DNA of 64,000 nucleotides from Candidatus Promineofilum glycogenicum (GTDB taxonomy: Bacteria; Chloroflexota; Anaerolineae; Promineifilales; Promineifilaceae): the NCBI GenBank assembly GCA_016707605.1, contig JADJHJ010000001.1, positions 620,001 to 684,000 of the forward strand, written 5' to 3'. A program made the translations under genes and the position numbers. The first letter of the stretch is position 1; every line of letters starts with the position of its first letter. This document shows, one piece after another, positions 16,884-25,666 of the stretch. The notes under the pieces are model-generated. The model was not told the DNA's origin and did no database searches. It saw only the letters and a program-made list of their open reading frames with translations.

Positions 16884-18437
16884 ATGTACATCGGAGACTA
16901 CCTCGCCCGACGCGAACTCTACTCGCCCGACCGTCTGGCCATCATCGACACGGGCAAGACGCCGGAGTGGCGGCTGACGTTCCGGCAGATGAACGGCCGC
17001 GCCAACCGCCTGGCCAACTGGCTGCGCGACGTGGCCGGTGTCGGCCGGGGCGACCGTGTGGCCATCCTGGCCCACGATGGCGTCGAGCATCTGGACACCT
17101 TCTTCGCCTGCGGCAAGCTGGGGGCGATCCACACCGCGCTCAACTGGCGGCTGCACCCACAGGAGTTGGCCGGCATCGTCGCCGCGACGACGCCCAAAGT
17201 CCTCATCTTCTCCGCCGAACTGGCCGAGAAGGTAGCTGCCCTGCAAGCGTTGCTGGTCGGCCGCCCGGAGGCCATCGCCACCTACGTTCACACTGAAGGT
17301 AACGGCGTCGGCGGCAGCGCCCACTTCGAGACGGCGCTCCAATCCGCGCCCGACACGCCGGTGACGACCGACGACCTGGAGGCCGAAGACATCGCCGCCC
17401 TCATCTTCACCGGCGGCACGACCGGCCTGCCCAAGGCGGCCCAGGTGTCGCACCGCATGATCGCCTGGAACACGCTCAACACCGTCATCCACGACGTGAC
17501 CCACGACGACGTTTTCCTCAACGTCTTCCCCATGTTCCACACCGGCGGCCTGTTCGTCTACACCCTGCCGCAGATCATCTTCGGCGGCGCAACCATCCTG
17601 ATGCGCCAGTTCGACCCGGCGCGGGTGCTGGAGCTGATCGAGCGCGAGCGGGTGACCATCTTCGGCGCAGTTCCTACGATGTACCAGCTCATCGCTCAGG
17701 CTCCCAACTGGGCCACGGCCGACCTTTCTTCGCTGCGCTTCTGCACCTCCGGCGGCGCGCCGCTGCCGGTGCCGCTGGTGGAGCAGTACACGCGCGAGAA
17801 GGGCATCCGCTTCAAGCAGGGTTTCGGCATGACCGAGTTCGGGCCGGGCATCTTCGCCCTGGCCCCGGAGGACGCCATTCGCAAGGCGGGCAGCATCGGC
17901 CGGCCCAACTTCTACGTCGATGCGCGCATTGTGGATGACGACAATAACTTCCTCGGCCCGGACGAGGAGGGGGAACTGGTGCTGAAGGGGCCGTCGTACT
18001 GCTCCGGCTACTTCGGCGACCCGGCGGCCAGCGCCGCGGCCGTCGACGCCCGCGGCTACTTCCACACCGGCGACGTGGCCCGCTTCGACGCCGAGGGGTA
18101 CTTCACCATCGTTGACCGCAAGAAGGACATGTATATCAGCGGCGGCGAGAACGTCTACCCGGCGGAGATCGAGAAGGCGCTGTATGAGCATCCGGCGGTG
18201 CTGATGTGCGCCGTCATTGGCCTGCCCGACCCGAAGTGGGGCGAGATGGGCCGGGCGTGCGTTGTGCTGAAGCCGGGGGCGGCGGCCGACGAGGCCGAAC
18301 TGCTGGCGTTCATGGCCGCCCGGCTGGCGCGCTACAAGGTGCCCCGGAGTGTCGTCTTTCGCGCCGCGCTGCCCATCTCGGCCGCGGGCAAAATCCTGAA
18401 GCGCGAGCTGCGCGACGAGTATATTGGTTTAAGCTGA
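16884..18437 (+). CDS. AMP-forming acyl-CoA synthetase (long-/medium-chain fatty acid or aromatic acid CoA ligase), copy 1
   Basis: A 517-residue ANL-superfamily ligase that would activate a carboxylate to acyl-AMP and then acyl-CoA. The signatures are the P-loop TGGTTGLPKAA (about 177-187), GFGMTEFGPG (about 313-322), HTGDVARFD (about 394-402) and the hinge/A8 region DRKKDMYISGGENVYPAEIE. The catalytic Lys lies in SAAGKILKREL near the C-terminus. GGAGG precedes the ATG. It belongs to the co-directional block 15839-32617 with two further ligases. Substrate not deducible. The gene context with a branched-chain-type importer suggests an exogenous acid. Confidence 0.9.
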   Translation: MYIGDYLARRELYSPDRLAIIDTGKTPEWRLTFRQMNGRANRLANWLRDVAGVGRGDRVAILAHDGVEHLDTFFACGKLGAIHTALNWRLHPQELAGIVAATTPKVLIFSAELAEKVAALQALLVGRPEAIATYVHTEGNGVGGSAHFETALQSAPDTPVTTDDLEAEDIAALIFTGGTTGLPKAAQVSHRMIAWNTLNTVIHDVTHDDVFLNVFPMFHTGGLFVYTLPQIIFGGATILMRQFDPARVLELIERERVTIFGAVPTMYQLIAQAPNWATADLSSLRFCTSGGAPLPVPLVEQYTREKGIRFKQGFGMTEFGPGIFALAPEDAIRKAGSIGRPNFYVDARIVDDDNNFLGPDEEGELVLKGPSYCSGYFGDPAASAAAVDARGYFHTGDVARFDAEGYFTIVDRKKDMYISGGENVYPAEIEKALYEHPAVLMCAVIGLPDPKWGEMGRACVVLKPGAAADEAELLAFMAARLARYKVPRSVVFRAALPISAAGKILKRELRDEYIGLS

Positions 18438-18442
18438 AGAGG

Positions 18443-18482
18443 AACGCGGAAGGAGAAGAGGAGGGCAAGCTTCTCCGCGTTT
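18443..18482. repeat. Imperfect hairpin after the first acyl-CoA ligase
   Basis: AACGCGGA and GAGAAG pair with CTTCTCCGCGTT across a short loop with a bulge. It is probably a small member of the palindrome set. Confidence 0.45.
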
Positions 18483-18516
18483 CTGCCCCACTCATAGACC
18501 CGAATAGGAGGACACC

Positions 18517-19572
18517 ATGTCATCAATTCCAACTTTGCCCGGTATTACCTCGCAGATGGTCCCCACGGGGCGCATCAACACCCACGTGCTGACCAGCGGC
18601 CCGGCCGACGGCGAGCCGGTGGTCTTCGTTCACGGCAACGCCTCGTCGGCCACGTTCTGGGAAGAGACGATGCTGGCCCTGCCGCTGCGCTTCCGGGCCA
18701 TCGCCCCCGACTTGCGCGGCTACGGCGAGACGGAAGACCTGCTCATCGACTCCGCCCGCGGGGCGCAGGAGTGGGCCGAAGACCTGAAGGCGCTGTCCGA
18801 CACGCTGGGCGAGCGGCCGGCCCACCTCGTCGGCTGGTCGCTGGGGGCCGCGCCGGTGCTGCAATTCGCCCTGGATTATCCCGAACTGGTGCGCTCCATC
18901 ACCCTCGTCGCCCCGGTCAGCCCCTACGGCTTCGGCGGCACGAAGGACGAGAACGGCACGCCCTGCTACGACGACTTCGCCGGCTCCGGCGGCGGCGCGG
19001 TCAACCCGGAGTTCGTCCGCCGCATCGAGATCGGCGACCGCGGGGCCGACGACGCCAACTCGCCGCGCAACGTCATCAACACCTTCTACTACAAGCCTCC
19101 CTTCCGCGCCGCCCGCGAAGAGGAGTTCCTCAGCTCACTGCTGCTGGAGAAGACGGGGGCCGACCGCTACCCCGGCGACTTCGTGCCCTCGGCTAACTGG
19201 CCCAACGTCGCCCCCGGTGCGCAGGGGCCGATGAACGCCACCTCGCCCAAGAACCTGAACCTGAGCGCCATCGCCGACATGCCCCACAAGCCGCCCGTCC
19301 TGTGGCTTCGCGGCGACAGCGACCAGATCGTGGCCGACAATTCGCTGTTCGACTTCGGCACGCTGGGCATGTTGGGCGCGGTTCCCGGCTGGCCGGGGGC
19401 CGAGGTCTTCCCGCCGCAGCCGATGCTGGGCCAGACGCGGGCTGTGCTGGAGCGCTACCAGGCTAATGGCGGACGCTACCAGGAAGTCGTCATCGCCGAC
19501 GCCGGCCACTCGCCCCACATCGAGCAGCCGCAAGCGTTCATGAAGGCGTTCCTGGCTTTTCTGGGAGCGTAA
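18517..19572 (+). CDS. Alpha/beta hydrolase (carboxylic ester hydrolase-like)
   Basis: A 351-residue alpha/beta hydrolase without signal peptide. VVFVHGNASSATFW (about 33-46) provides the oxyanion HG, GWSLGAAP is the nucleophile elbow with Ser near 108, and the catalytic His is in DAGHSPHIEQP near 328-338. A cap of about 130 residues lies between, longer than in the neighbouring hydrolases at 22303 and 25667. TAGGAGG precedes the start. Its place between two CoA ligase genes suggests it releases or opens a substrate that the ligases then activate, for example an ester or ring-cleavage product. That role is inference. Confidence 0.85.
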   Translation: MSSIPTLPGITSQMVPTGRINTHVLTSGPADGEPVVFVHGNASSATFWEETMLALPLRFRAIAPDLRGYGETEDLLIDSARGAQEWAEDLKALSDTLGERPAHLVGWSLGAAPVLQFALDYPELVRSITLVAPVSPYGFGGTKDENGTPCYDDFAGSGGGAVNPEFVRRIEIGDRGADDANSPRNVINTFYYKPPFRAAREEEFLSSLLLEKTGADRYPGDFVPSANWPNVAPGAQGPMNATSPKNLNLSAIADMPHKPPVLWLRGDSDQIVADNSLFDFGTLGMLGAVPGWPGAEVFPPQPMLGQTRAVLERYQANGGRYQEVVIADAGHSPHIEQPQAFMKAFLAFLGA

Positions 19573-19579
19573 GAGTATG

Positions 19580-19743
19580 GAAACCACAGATTACACCGAT
19601 TTCACAGATTAAGAGGTTTGATCCGCAGATTGGGTAGATCAGGCAGATTTCTGAACAAGAGAGTCCTTTCTTAAATCTGCCAATCTGCCAAATCTGCGGA
19701 TAACATCTCTTCAAATCTGTGAAATCCGTGTAATCCGTGGTTT
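19580..19743. repeat. Long palindrome, family E (CACAGATTACAC / CCGCAGATTGGG words)
   Basis: The left arm carries AACCACAGATTACACCGATT and CCGCAGATTGGGTAGATC. The right arm carries AAATCTGCCAATCTGCC and AATCCGTGTAATCCGTGG. The arms span about 75 bases each with mismatches. A second, better copy is at 55625-55797 inside the hox operon. Confidence 0.85.
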
Positions 19744-19765
19744 TTTCTCTTGTCAGGGAGGAGCC

Positions 19766-21289
19766 ATGTACACCTTCGACTGGCTGGCCAAACAAGCCGA
19801 ATTGCGGCCGGACAAGACGGCTCTGGTCGACGCGGCCACCGGGCGGCGCTTCACCTACCCCCAGTTCCACGAGCGCGCCGGACGCCTGGCCGAGTTCGTG
19901 CGCCGCGAGTGGCGGCTGGCCCCCGGCGACCGCATCGCCCTGCTGGCCCCCAACTCATCCGACTACTTTGAGATTCTGTGGGGCTGCGCCAAAGCCGAGG
20001 TCATCCTCGTCTGCCTCAACTGGCGGCTGGCCCTGCCGGAGTTGGAATACATCATGCGCGATGCCACGCCGGCGGCGCTCATCTATGACCCGGCCTTCGC
20101 CGACGTGGCGCGGGCGCTGGCCGAACGGCTGGGCCTTGAGCGGCTGATGGCCCTGGAGGCGCAGCCGCCGCCGGGCGTGGCCGCCTACGAGGCCGCGCTG
20201 GCGTCAGGGTCGGGCCGGCCGGTGGTCATGCGTCCGCGCGGGTTGGCAGAGACGTGGCACATTCTCTACACCGCCGGCACGACCGGCAAGCCCAAGGGCG
20301 TGCTGCAAACCTTCGGCATGGTCTTCTACAACGCCCTCAACATCGGCCTGGCCATCGGCCTGACCGACGCGGACGTGACGCTCAACCTGCTGCCCTGCTT
20401 CCACACCGGCGGGCTGAACATGTACACCAACCCCACCTTCCACGTCGGCGGCACGGCCATCGTGCAGAAGGCGTTCGAGCCGGGCGAGACGCTGCGCCTG
20501 CTGGCCGAGGAGGCCACGGCTATCTTTGCCGTCTCGGCCGTCTACCTGTTCCTCAGCCAGCATCCCGACTTCGAGCGCACCACGTTTCGCCGTATGCGCT
20601 CCTGGGCCGCCGGCGGCGCGCCCATCCCAACCAGCCTGCTCCAGACCTATCTGGCCCATGGTATTGAGATTCAGTTCGGCTTCGGCATGACCGAGACGGG
20701 GCCGACCGTCTTTCTCATCGAGAAGGGGGCCGACCCGTCGAAGCTTGGTTCGGTCGGCAAGCCGCAACTGTACGTCGACGTGCGCATCGTCGACCGCGAC
20801 GGCCGCGACCTGCCGCCCGGCGAGCGCGGCGAGTTGCTCATCAAGGGGCCGGGCGTCACCCCCGGCTACTGGCAGCGGCCGGACGTGACCGCCGCGGCCA
20901 TCGACGACGGCTGGCTCCACTCCGGCGACGTGGCCGTGCGCGACGCCGACGGCTACTACACCATCGTCGACCGCTGGAAGGACATGTTCATCTCCGGCGG
21001 CGAGAACGTCTACCCGGCTGAGGTGGAGAACGTCATCTACCAGTTGCCGGCCGTGGCCGAGGCGGCGGTCATTGGCGTAGTCGATGAGCGCTGGGACGAG
21101 GTGGGGCGAGCCTTCGTCGTCGTCCGGCCGGGGCAAGAGTTAGGCGCGGTCGAAGTCATCGCCCACTGCCAGAGTCAGCTTGCCCGCTACAAAGTTCCCA
21201 AGTCGGTCGTCTTTGTCGATAAGCTGCCGCGCAACGCCGCCGGCAAGGTCGTCAAGGATGAGTTGCGGCAGATGGACGCCGGGAGATGA
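19766..21289 (+). CDS. AMP-forming acyl-CoA synthetase, copy 2
   Basis: A 507-residue ANL ligase. The P-loop is TAGTTGKPKG (about 168-178), then GFGMTETGPT (about 307-316), HSGDVAVRDADG, DRWKDMFISGGENVYPAEVE and the C-terminal Lys in NAAGKVVKDEL. It shares only general similarity with copies 1 and 3, so these are divergent paralogues rather than a recent duplication. GGGAGGAG lies before the ATG. The stop codon overlaps the ATG of the MaoC gene as ATGA, indicating translational coupling of ligase and hydratase. Confidence 0.9.
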   Translation: MYTFDWLAKQAELRPDKTALVDAATGRRFTYPQFHERAGRLAEFVRREWRLAPGDRIALLAPNSSDYFEILWGCAKAEVILVCLNWRLALPELEYIMRDATPAALIYDPAFADVARALAERLGLERLMALEAQPPPGVAAYEAALASGSGRPVVMRPRGLAETWHILYTAGTTGKPKGVLQTFGMVFYNALNIGLAIGLTDADVTLNLLPCFHTGGLNMYTNPTFHVGGTAIVQKAFEPGETLRLLAEEATAIFAVSAVYLFLSQHPDFERTTFRRMRSWAAGGAPIPTSLLQTYLAHGIEIQFGFGMTETGPTVFLIEKGADPSKLGSVGKPQLYVDVRIVDRDGRDLPPGERGELLIKGPGVTPGYWQRPDVTAAAIDDGWLHSGDVAVRDADGYYTIVDRWKDMFISGGENVYPAEVENVIYQLPAVAEAAVIGVVDERWDEVGRAFVVVRPGQELGAVEVIAHCQSQLARYKVPKSVVFVDKLPRNAAGKVVKDELRQMDAGR

Positions 21290-22131
21290 AACTAATCGTC
21301 GGCGAAACAATAACCCGCCCGCTGTCGTTCACACAGGCGCAGTTCGACCGCTTCGCCGCCCTCAGCGGCGACGACAACCCCATCCACGTCGATCCCGACT
21401 TCGCGGCGCGGACGCGCTTCGGCCGCACCGTGGCCCACGGCATGTTCCTCTACGCCAACGTCCGCCGCGCCCTGGGCGAGATCGCGCCGGGGGCCAGCCA
21501 GGCGGAGCAGTCGTTGCTTTTCCCCGCGCCGACCTTCACCGACGAGCCGCTCCAGTTGCGACTGACTGTAAACGAAGTGACCGGCGATGGGCAGATTCGT
21601 GTAGTGACGGAGTTGATCAAGAGCGACGGCCGTTTTGGCTGCCAGGGCGAGGCCGTGCTTCAAATGGGTTGGCCGGCCACGCTGCCGGCCGTGGCCGATG
21701 CCGGGTCGCAGGAGCCGGTCGAGTGGCGCGGGCTGGCCGTGGGGCAGTCGGCCTCGCTCGTCCGCGCCTACACCGCCACCGACCTGGCCGAGTACTGCGA
21801 CCTGCTGGGCGAGACGAACCCGCTCTTTGTCGACGCCGCGCACGCCCGCCGCAGCGGCCTGCGCGACACGCCGCTGCCCGGGCCGCTGCTGGGGGCGCTG
21901 TTCTCCTGCCTGTTGGGCACGCGGCTGCCGGGGCGGGGGACGAACTGGTTGAAGCAGCGCCTGTTGCCGCGCCTGCCTGTCTATCCCAGCGACGAACTGG
22001 AGGCTCACGTCCAGATCACCCGCATTCGGCCGGACAAGGCCCTGGTCAATCTGCGCACCTGGGTCGTCGCTGCGGGCGAGACGGTGTGCGATGGGGAGGC
22101 GTTGGTGTGGGTGGGGGATCAAGAGGGATGA
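21286..22131 (+). CDS. MaoC-like double hot-dog dehydratase (enoyl-CoA hydratase 2 type)
   Basis: A 281-residue protein with two hot-dog halves. The N-terminal half has the R-hydratase motif FAALSGDDNPIHVDPDFA (about 22-39) with the catalytic Asp/His pair, followed by GRTVAHGMF. The C-terminal half (about 155-280) has a second, degenerate copy with GETNPLFVD, LPGPLLGALFS, and no second HGM. Such proteins hydrate trans-2-enoyl-CoA to (R)-3-hydroxyacyl-CoA or dehydrate in reverse. It is coupled to the upstream CoA ligase by a four-base overlap. Together with the SDR at 23240 it could provide hydration and 3-hydroxyacyl oxidation. Confidence 0.87.
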   Translation: MKLIVGETITRPLSFTQAQFDRFAALSGDDNPIHVDPDFAARTRFGRTVAHGMFLYANVRRALGEIAPGASQAEQSLLFPAPTFTDEPLQLRLTVNEVTGDGQIRVVTELIKSDGRFGCQGEAVLQMGWPATLPAVADAGSQEPVEWRGLAVGQSASLVRAYTATDLAEYCDLLGETNPLFVDAAHARRSGLRDTPLPGPLLGALFSCLLGTRLPGRGTNWLKQRLLPRLPVYPSDELEAHVQITRIRPDKALVNLRTWVVAAGETVCDGEALVWVGDQEG

Positions 22132-22147
22132 ATCGCAAATTCTGCGC

Positions 22148-22240
22148 AGGGGCGGGGGGGGGGCCCGGAGGGGGGGGGGGAAGGGGGGGGGGGGGGGGGG
22201 GGGGGGGGCAGGATTGGCATGTCCGCCCCTACGCATAATT
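22148..22240. repeat. Family L element with a 26-base G homopolymer
   Basis: An AGGGGCGGG word is followed by G-rich sequence, a pure run of 26 G at 22183-22208, and the complementary end GTCCGCCCCTACG. It resembles the 63613-63687 palindrome with its middle replaced by a G tract. It lies between the MaoC gene and the next hydrolase. Confidence 0.65.
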
Positions 22241-22302
22241 AACGTTATCCTTCGAGATGTCACATAGCGGTGGTGGAAACTCCCTACCGGCAAGGAGACA
22301 CA

Positions 22303-23100
22303 ATGCCTGCAATCCAAGCTAACGATCTGACCCTGTATTACGAACTCCACGGCCCGGCCGACGCGCCGGTGCTGGTGCTCAACAACGGCATCCTGATGAA
22401 CGCCGCCGCGTCGTGGGCCTTCCAGACGCCGGCCCTGTCGCGCCACTTCCGCCTGCTGCAATACGACTGCCGCGGGCAGGGGCAGTCCGACCACCCCGAC
22501 GCGCCCTACACGATGGAACTCCACGCCGCCGACCTGGCCGCGCTGCTCGACGCCCTGGCCATCGACCGCGCCCACATCGCCGGGGCCTCCTACGGCGGCG
22601 AGGTGGCCCAGGCGTTCGCTCTGGCCTGGCCGGAGCGCGTCCGCAGCCTGATCCTGATGAACACGGCCAGCGAGTTGGGGCCAGAGCTGCGAATCACGGC
22701 CGAGAGCTGGCGCGACGCCGCCCGCCGCGGCGACGCCGAGGCGTTCTTCAACATCACCGTGCCCTGGAACTTCTCGCCCCAGTTTATCCGCGACCATCCG
22801 GCGCTGCTGGCCGACGCGCGGCGGCGCTACACCCTGCTCGACTTCCCGGCCGTGGCCCGGCTGTGCGACTGCTTCCTGGGCGTGGAGTTCACCGCCCGGC
22901 TGGGGGAGATCAAGGCCCCAACGTGCATCATGACCGGCGAACTGGACTTGCTCAAAGGCCCGACCTACGCTCACATCCTCAAGGCCGGCATTCCCCACGC
23001 CGAACTGCATATCCTGCCCGGCGCCGGCCACGCCTCACCGTGGGAGAGGCCGGAGGAGTTCAACACTGTCGTCCTTGGCTTCCTGGCCAAGCAGCCGTAA
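22303..23100 (+). CDS. Alpha/beta hydrolase (3-oxoadipate enol-lactonase-like)
   Basis: A 265-residue single-domain alpha/beta hydrolase. The markers are a DLTLYYELHGPADAPVLVL N-terminus, DCRGQGQSD (about 64-72), the nucleophile elbow GASYGG with Ser near 95, and the catalytic His in GAGHASPWE near 246. The N-terminal pattern and length match PcaD-like lactonases and related esterases, but the family is too broad for a firm substrate. The start at ATG 22303 is set by AAGGAG; an upstream GTG-like start would enter the poly-G element. Part of the acyl-CoA block. Confidence 0.85.
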   Translation: MPAIQANDLTLYYELHGPADAPVLVLNNGILMNAAASWAFQTPALSRHFRLLQYDCRGQGQSDHPDAPYTMELHAADLAALLDALAIDRAHIAGASYGGEVAQAFALAWPERVRSLILMNTASELGPELRITAESWRDAARRGDAEAFFNITVPWNFSPQFIRDHPALLADARRRYTLLDFPAVARLCDCFLGVEFTARLGEIKAPTCIMTGELDLLKGPTYAHILKAGIPHAELHILPGAGHASPWERPEEFNTVVLGFLAKQP

Positions 23101-23146
23101 CCGGCCCGTAACCCGTGGATGCTACAAAGGGGTTATCGGTTTAACA

Positions 23147-23223
23147 GGGATTAGGGGATAGGGATTAGGGATTAGGGAAAAGCGCACTCTTGCCTAATCC
23201 CTAATCCCTATCCCCTAATCCCC
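23147..23223. repeat. Palindrome, family F (GGGATTAGGGATTAGGG words), copy 1
   Basis: The left arm at 23147-23178 has tandem GGATTAGG words and the right arm at 23191-23223 has CCTAATCC words. The centre is AAAAGCGCACTCTTG. It lies directly before the SDR's AAGGAGG. Confidence 0.88.
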
Positions 23224-23239
23224 TAACAAGGAGGTAGGT

Positions 23240-24004
23240 ATGCGCTTACAGGGTAAGGTGTGTCTCGTCACCGGCGGCGCGGCGGGCATCGGCCGGGCCA
23301 CGGCCGAACGCTTCGCCGAAGAGGGCGCGACCGTCGTCATCTGCGACCTGAACGAAGAGCAGGGGCAGGCCACGGCCGCGGCCATCGGCCCGGCGGCGTC
23401 GTTCTACAAGGTCAACGTCGCCGACCGGCAGGCGGTGCAGACGTGGGTGGACGGGGTCGTGGCCCAACACAGCCGCGTTGACGTGCTGGTCAACAACGCC
23501 GGCGTGCTGCGCGATAGCACGCTGGTCAAGGTCAAGGACGGCGAACTGGTCAAGCAGATGTCGGAGGCCGACTTTGACCTGGTCATCGCCGTCAACCTGA
23601 AGGGCGTCTTTAACTGCACCCAGGCCGTCGTGCCGCACATGATCCGCCAGGGCGGCGGCGTTATCCTCAACGCCTCGTCCATCGTCGGGCTAGACGGCAA
23701 CTTCGGCCAGACCAACTACGTCGCCACGAAGGCCGCTGTCATCGGCATGACCAAGGTCTGGGCGCGCGAACTCGGCCGCGCCGGCATCCGCGTCAACGCC
23801 ATCGCCCCCGGCTTCACGGCCACTGAGATGGTCACCGCCATGCCGGAGAACGTGCTGGCGGGCATGAAGGGACGCACGCCACTGGGCCGCCTGGGTGAGC
23901 CGCGCGACATCGCCAACGCTTACCTCTTCTTGGCCTCCGATGAGGCCTCGTTCATCACCGGCGAAGTGCTGCGCGTGGACGGCGGCATCGTCGTCGGCAC
24001 ATAA
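23240..24004 (+). CDS. SDR oxidoreductase, FabG/3-hydroxyacyl-CoA dehydrogenase-like
   Basis: A 254-residue classical short-chain dehydrogenase. The cofactor motif is TGGAAGIGRA (11-20), NNAG is near 91-94, the catalytic Ser lies in LNASSIVG and the catalytic Tyr-Lys in NYVATKAA. An Asp in VICDLNE at the end of beta-2 favours NAD(H) over NADP(H), which suits an oxidative role on 3-hydroxyacyl-CoA rather than fatty acid synthesis. A strong AAGGAGG precedes the ATG. It is flanked on both sides by near-identical family F palindromes. Confidence 0.9.
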   Translation: MRLQGKVCLVTGGAAGIGRATAERFAEEGATVVICDLNEEQGQATAAAIGPAASFYKVNVADRQAVQTWVDGVVAQHSRVDVLVNNAGVLRDSTLVKVKDGELVKQMSEADFDLVIAVNLKGVFNCTQAVVPHMIRQGGGVILNASSIVGLDGNFGQTNYVATKAAVIGMTKVWARELGRAGIRVNAIAPGFTATEMVTAMPENVLAGMKGRTPLGRLGEPRDIANAYLFLASDEASFITGEVLRVDGGIVVGT

Positions 24005-24008
24005 GATA

Positions 24009-24083
24009 GGGATTAGGGGTTAGGGATTAGGGATTAGGGGAGAGCGTTCTTCCCCTAATCCCTAATCCCTAATCCCTAACCCC
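24009..24083. repeat. Palindrome, family F (GGGATTAGGG words), copy 2
   Basis: The arms at 24009-24041 and 24052-24083 have the same GGATTAGGG words as copy 1, but the word order differs. The centre is GAGAGCGTTCTTCC. With copy 1 it brackets the SDR gene. Confidence 0.88.
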
Positions 24084-24094
24084 TGGCCCGCAAT

Positions 24095-25639
24095 ATGACT
24101 AACGACCTCTATCCCACGCTCGTCGGCGACCTGCTGAGTAAGCGCGCCGAACTGACCCCGGAGCGCGTCGGCCTGCTCGACACCGAAACGGGAGTGGCCT
24201 ACACCTACCGCGAGTTGAACGCCCGCGCCAACCGGCTGGCCAACTGGCTGCGCGGGCTGGGCGTTGCGAAGGGCGACCGCGTGGCCATTCTGGCCCAGAA
24301 CAGCATCGTCTACGTGGATTTGCTCTATGGCCTGGCCAGGCTCGGCGCGATCCTGGCCCCGCTCAACTGGCGGCTGACGGCGCGCGAACTGAGCTACATC
24401 GCCGCCGACACGCAGGCCAAGGCCATCATCTGCGGCCCGGAGTACGTTGAGTTGCTGGCCGACTTGTGCCGCGAGGTGGAGTTCCCCATCGTCATCGGCA
24501 TTGAGGGCGCTCCCATCGCCGGGGCGCTGTCGTACGAAGAGGGCGTGGCTGCGGCTGATGAGGCTGAGCCGGAGTGCCCATCTCTGACCGGTGAGGACAT
24601 CTGCTGCATCCTCTACACCTCCGGCACCACCGGCCGCCCCAAGGGGGCCATGCTACCCCACCGCCAGATCGTGTGGAACTGCATCAACACGGCCATCAGT
24701 TGGGGGCTGCGCGCCGACGACGTCTCGCCGATCATGACGCCCATGTTCCACGCCGGCGGGCTGTTCGTCTTCCTGACGCCGCTGTTCTACGTCGGCGGCA
24801 AGATCGTGCTGGCCCGCGGCTTCGACAGCGAGGGGTCGCTGGCCCTCATCCAGCGCGAGGGCTGCACCATCGTCCTGGGCGTGCCGACGCTGTTCCAGAT
24901 GTGGATGAACAGCCCGTCGTTCGCCGCGGCCGACTTCAGCAGCGTGCGCGCCTTCCTCAGCGGTGGCGCGCCCTGCCCGCCGTCGCTCATCCGCGCCTGG
25001 CGCGCGGCCAAGGGGGGCGTGCTGCGCCAGGGGTATGGCCTGACCGAAGTCGGCGTCAACTGCTTCACCATGACCGATGAGGAGTCGGCCCGCGTCGTCG
25101 GCTCCGTCGGCAAGCCCATCTTCCATAGCCGGATGCGCATCGTCGATGGCGACGGCCGCGACGTGGCCCGCGGCGCGACAGGGGAGCTGATCATCTGGGG
25201 GCCGCACGTCTGCGCCGGCTACTGGCGCAACCCGGAGGCCACGGCCAAGTCCTTGCGCGACGGCTGGTTCTACACCGGCGACATGGCCCGCCAGGACGCC
25301 GAGGGGTTCTACTACCTGGCCGGGCGCTACAAGGACATGATCATCAGCGGCGGCGAGAACGTCTACGCCGCCGAGGTCGAGACGGTCTTCCTGGAGCACC
25401 CGGCCGTGGGCGAGGCGGCCCTCATCGGCCAGCCGGACGAGAAGTGGGGCGAGGTGGGGCTGATGGTCGTCGTCACCCATCCCGGCCGCACCGCGACCGA
25501 GGAGGAGCTTCTGGCCTTCTGCCGCGAGCGCCTGGCCCGCTACAAAGTCCCCAAGCGCGTCATCTTCGCCGACTCACTGCCCTACTCGCCCTATGGCAAG
25601 GTAATGAAGAGCGAACTGCGCGAGAAGTATGGCAGTTGA
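24095..25639 (+). CDS. AMP-forming acyl-CoA synthetase, copy 3
   Basis: A 514-residue ANL ligase. It has TSGTTGRPKGAML (about 173-185), GYGLTEVGVN (about 312-321), YTGDMARQD, GRYKDMIISGGENVYAAEVE and the C-terminal catalytic Lys in PYGKVMKSEL. Alanine replaces the common Pro in GENVYPAE. No Shine-Dalgarno is visible before the ATG because the family F palindrome ends 11 bases upstream, so translation may depend on another mechanism. The next hydrolase starts 27 bases downstream. Confidence 0.9.
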   Translation: MTNDLYPTLVGDLLSKRAELTPERVGLLDTETGVAYTYRELNARANRLANWLRGLGVAKGDRVAILAQNSIVYVDLLYGLARLGAILAPLNWRLTARELSYIAADTQAKAIICGPEYVELLADLCREVEFPIVIGIEGAPIAGALSYEEGVAAADEAEPECPSLTGEDICCILYTSGTTGRPKGAMLPHRQIVWNCINTAISWGLRADDVSPIMTPMFHAGGLFVFLTPLFYVGGKIVLARGFDSEGSLALIQREGCTIVLGVPTLFQMWMNSPSFAAADFSSVRAFLSGGAPCPPSLIRAWRAAKGGVLRQGYGLTEVGVNCFTMTDEESARVVGSVGKPIFHSRMRIVDGDGRDVARGATGELIIWGPHVCAGYWRNPEATAKSLRDGWFYTGDMARQDAEGFYYLAGRYKDMIISGGENVYAAEVETVFLEHPAVGEAALIGQPDEKWGEVGLMVVVTHPGRTATEEELLAFCRERLARYKVPKRVIFADSLPYSPYGKVMKSELREKYGS

Positions 25640-25666
25640 CAACTGCATTTATGTCAAGGAGAAACC

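Noticed and set aside
23147..24083. Tandem GGGATTAGGG words considered as telomere-like or CRISPR repeats
   Set aside because: The words are organised as inverted arms around a centre, with no unique spacers and no cas genes. They flank a normal SDR gene.
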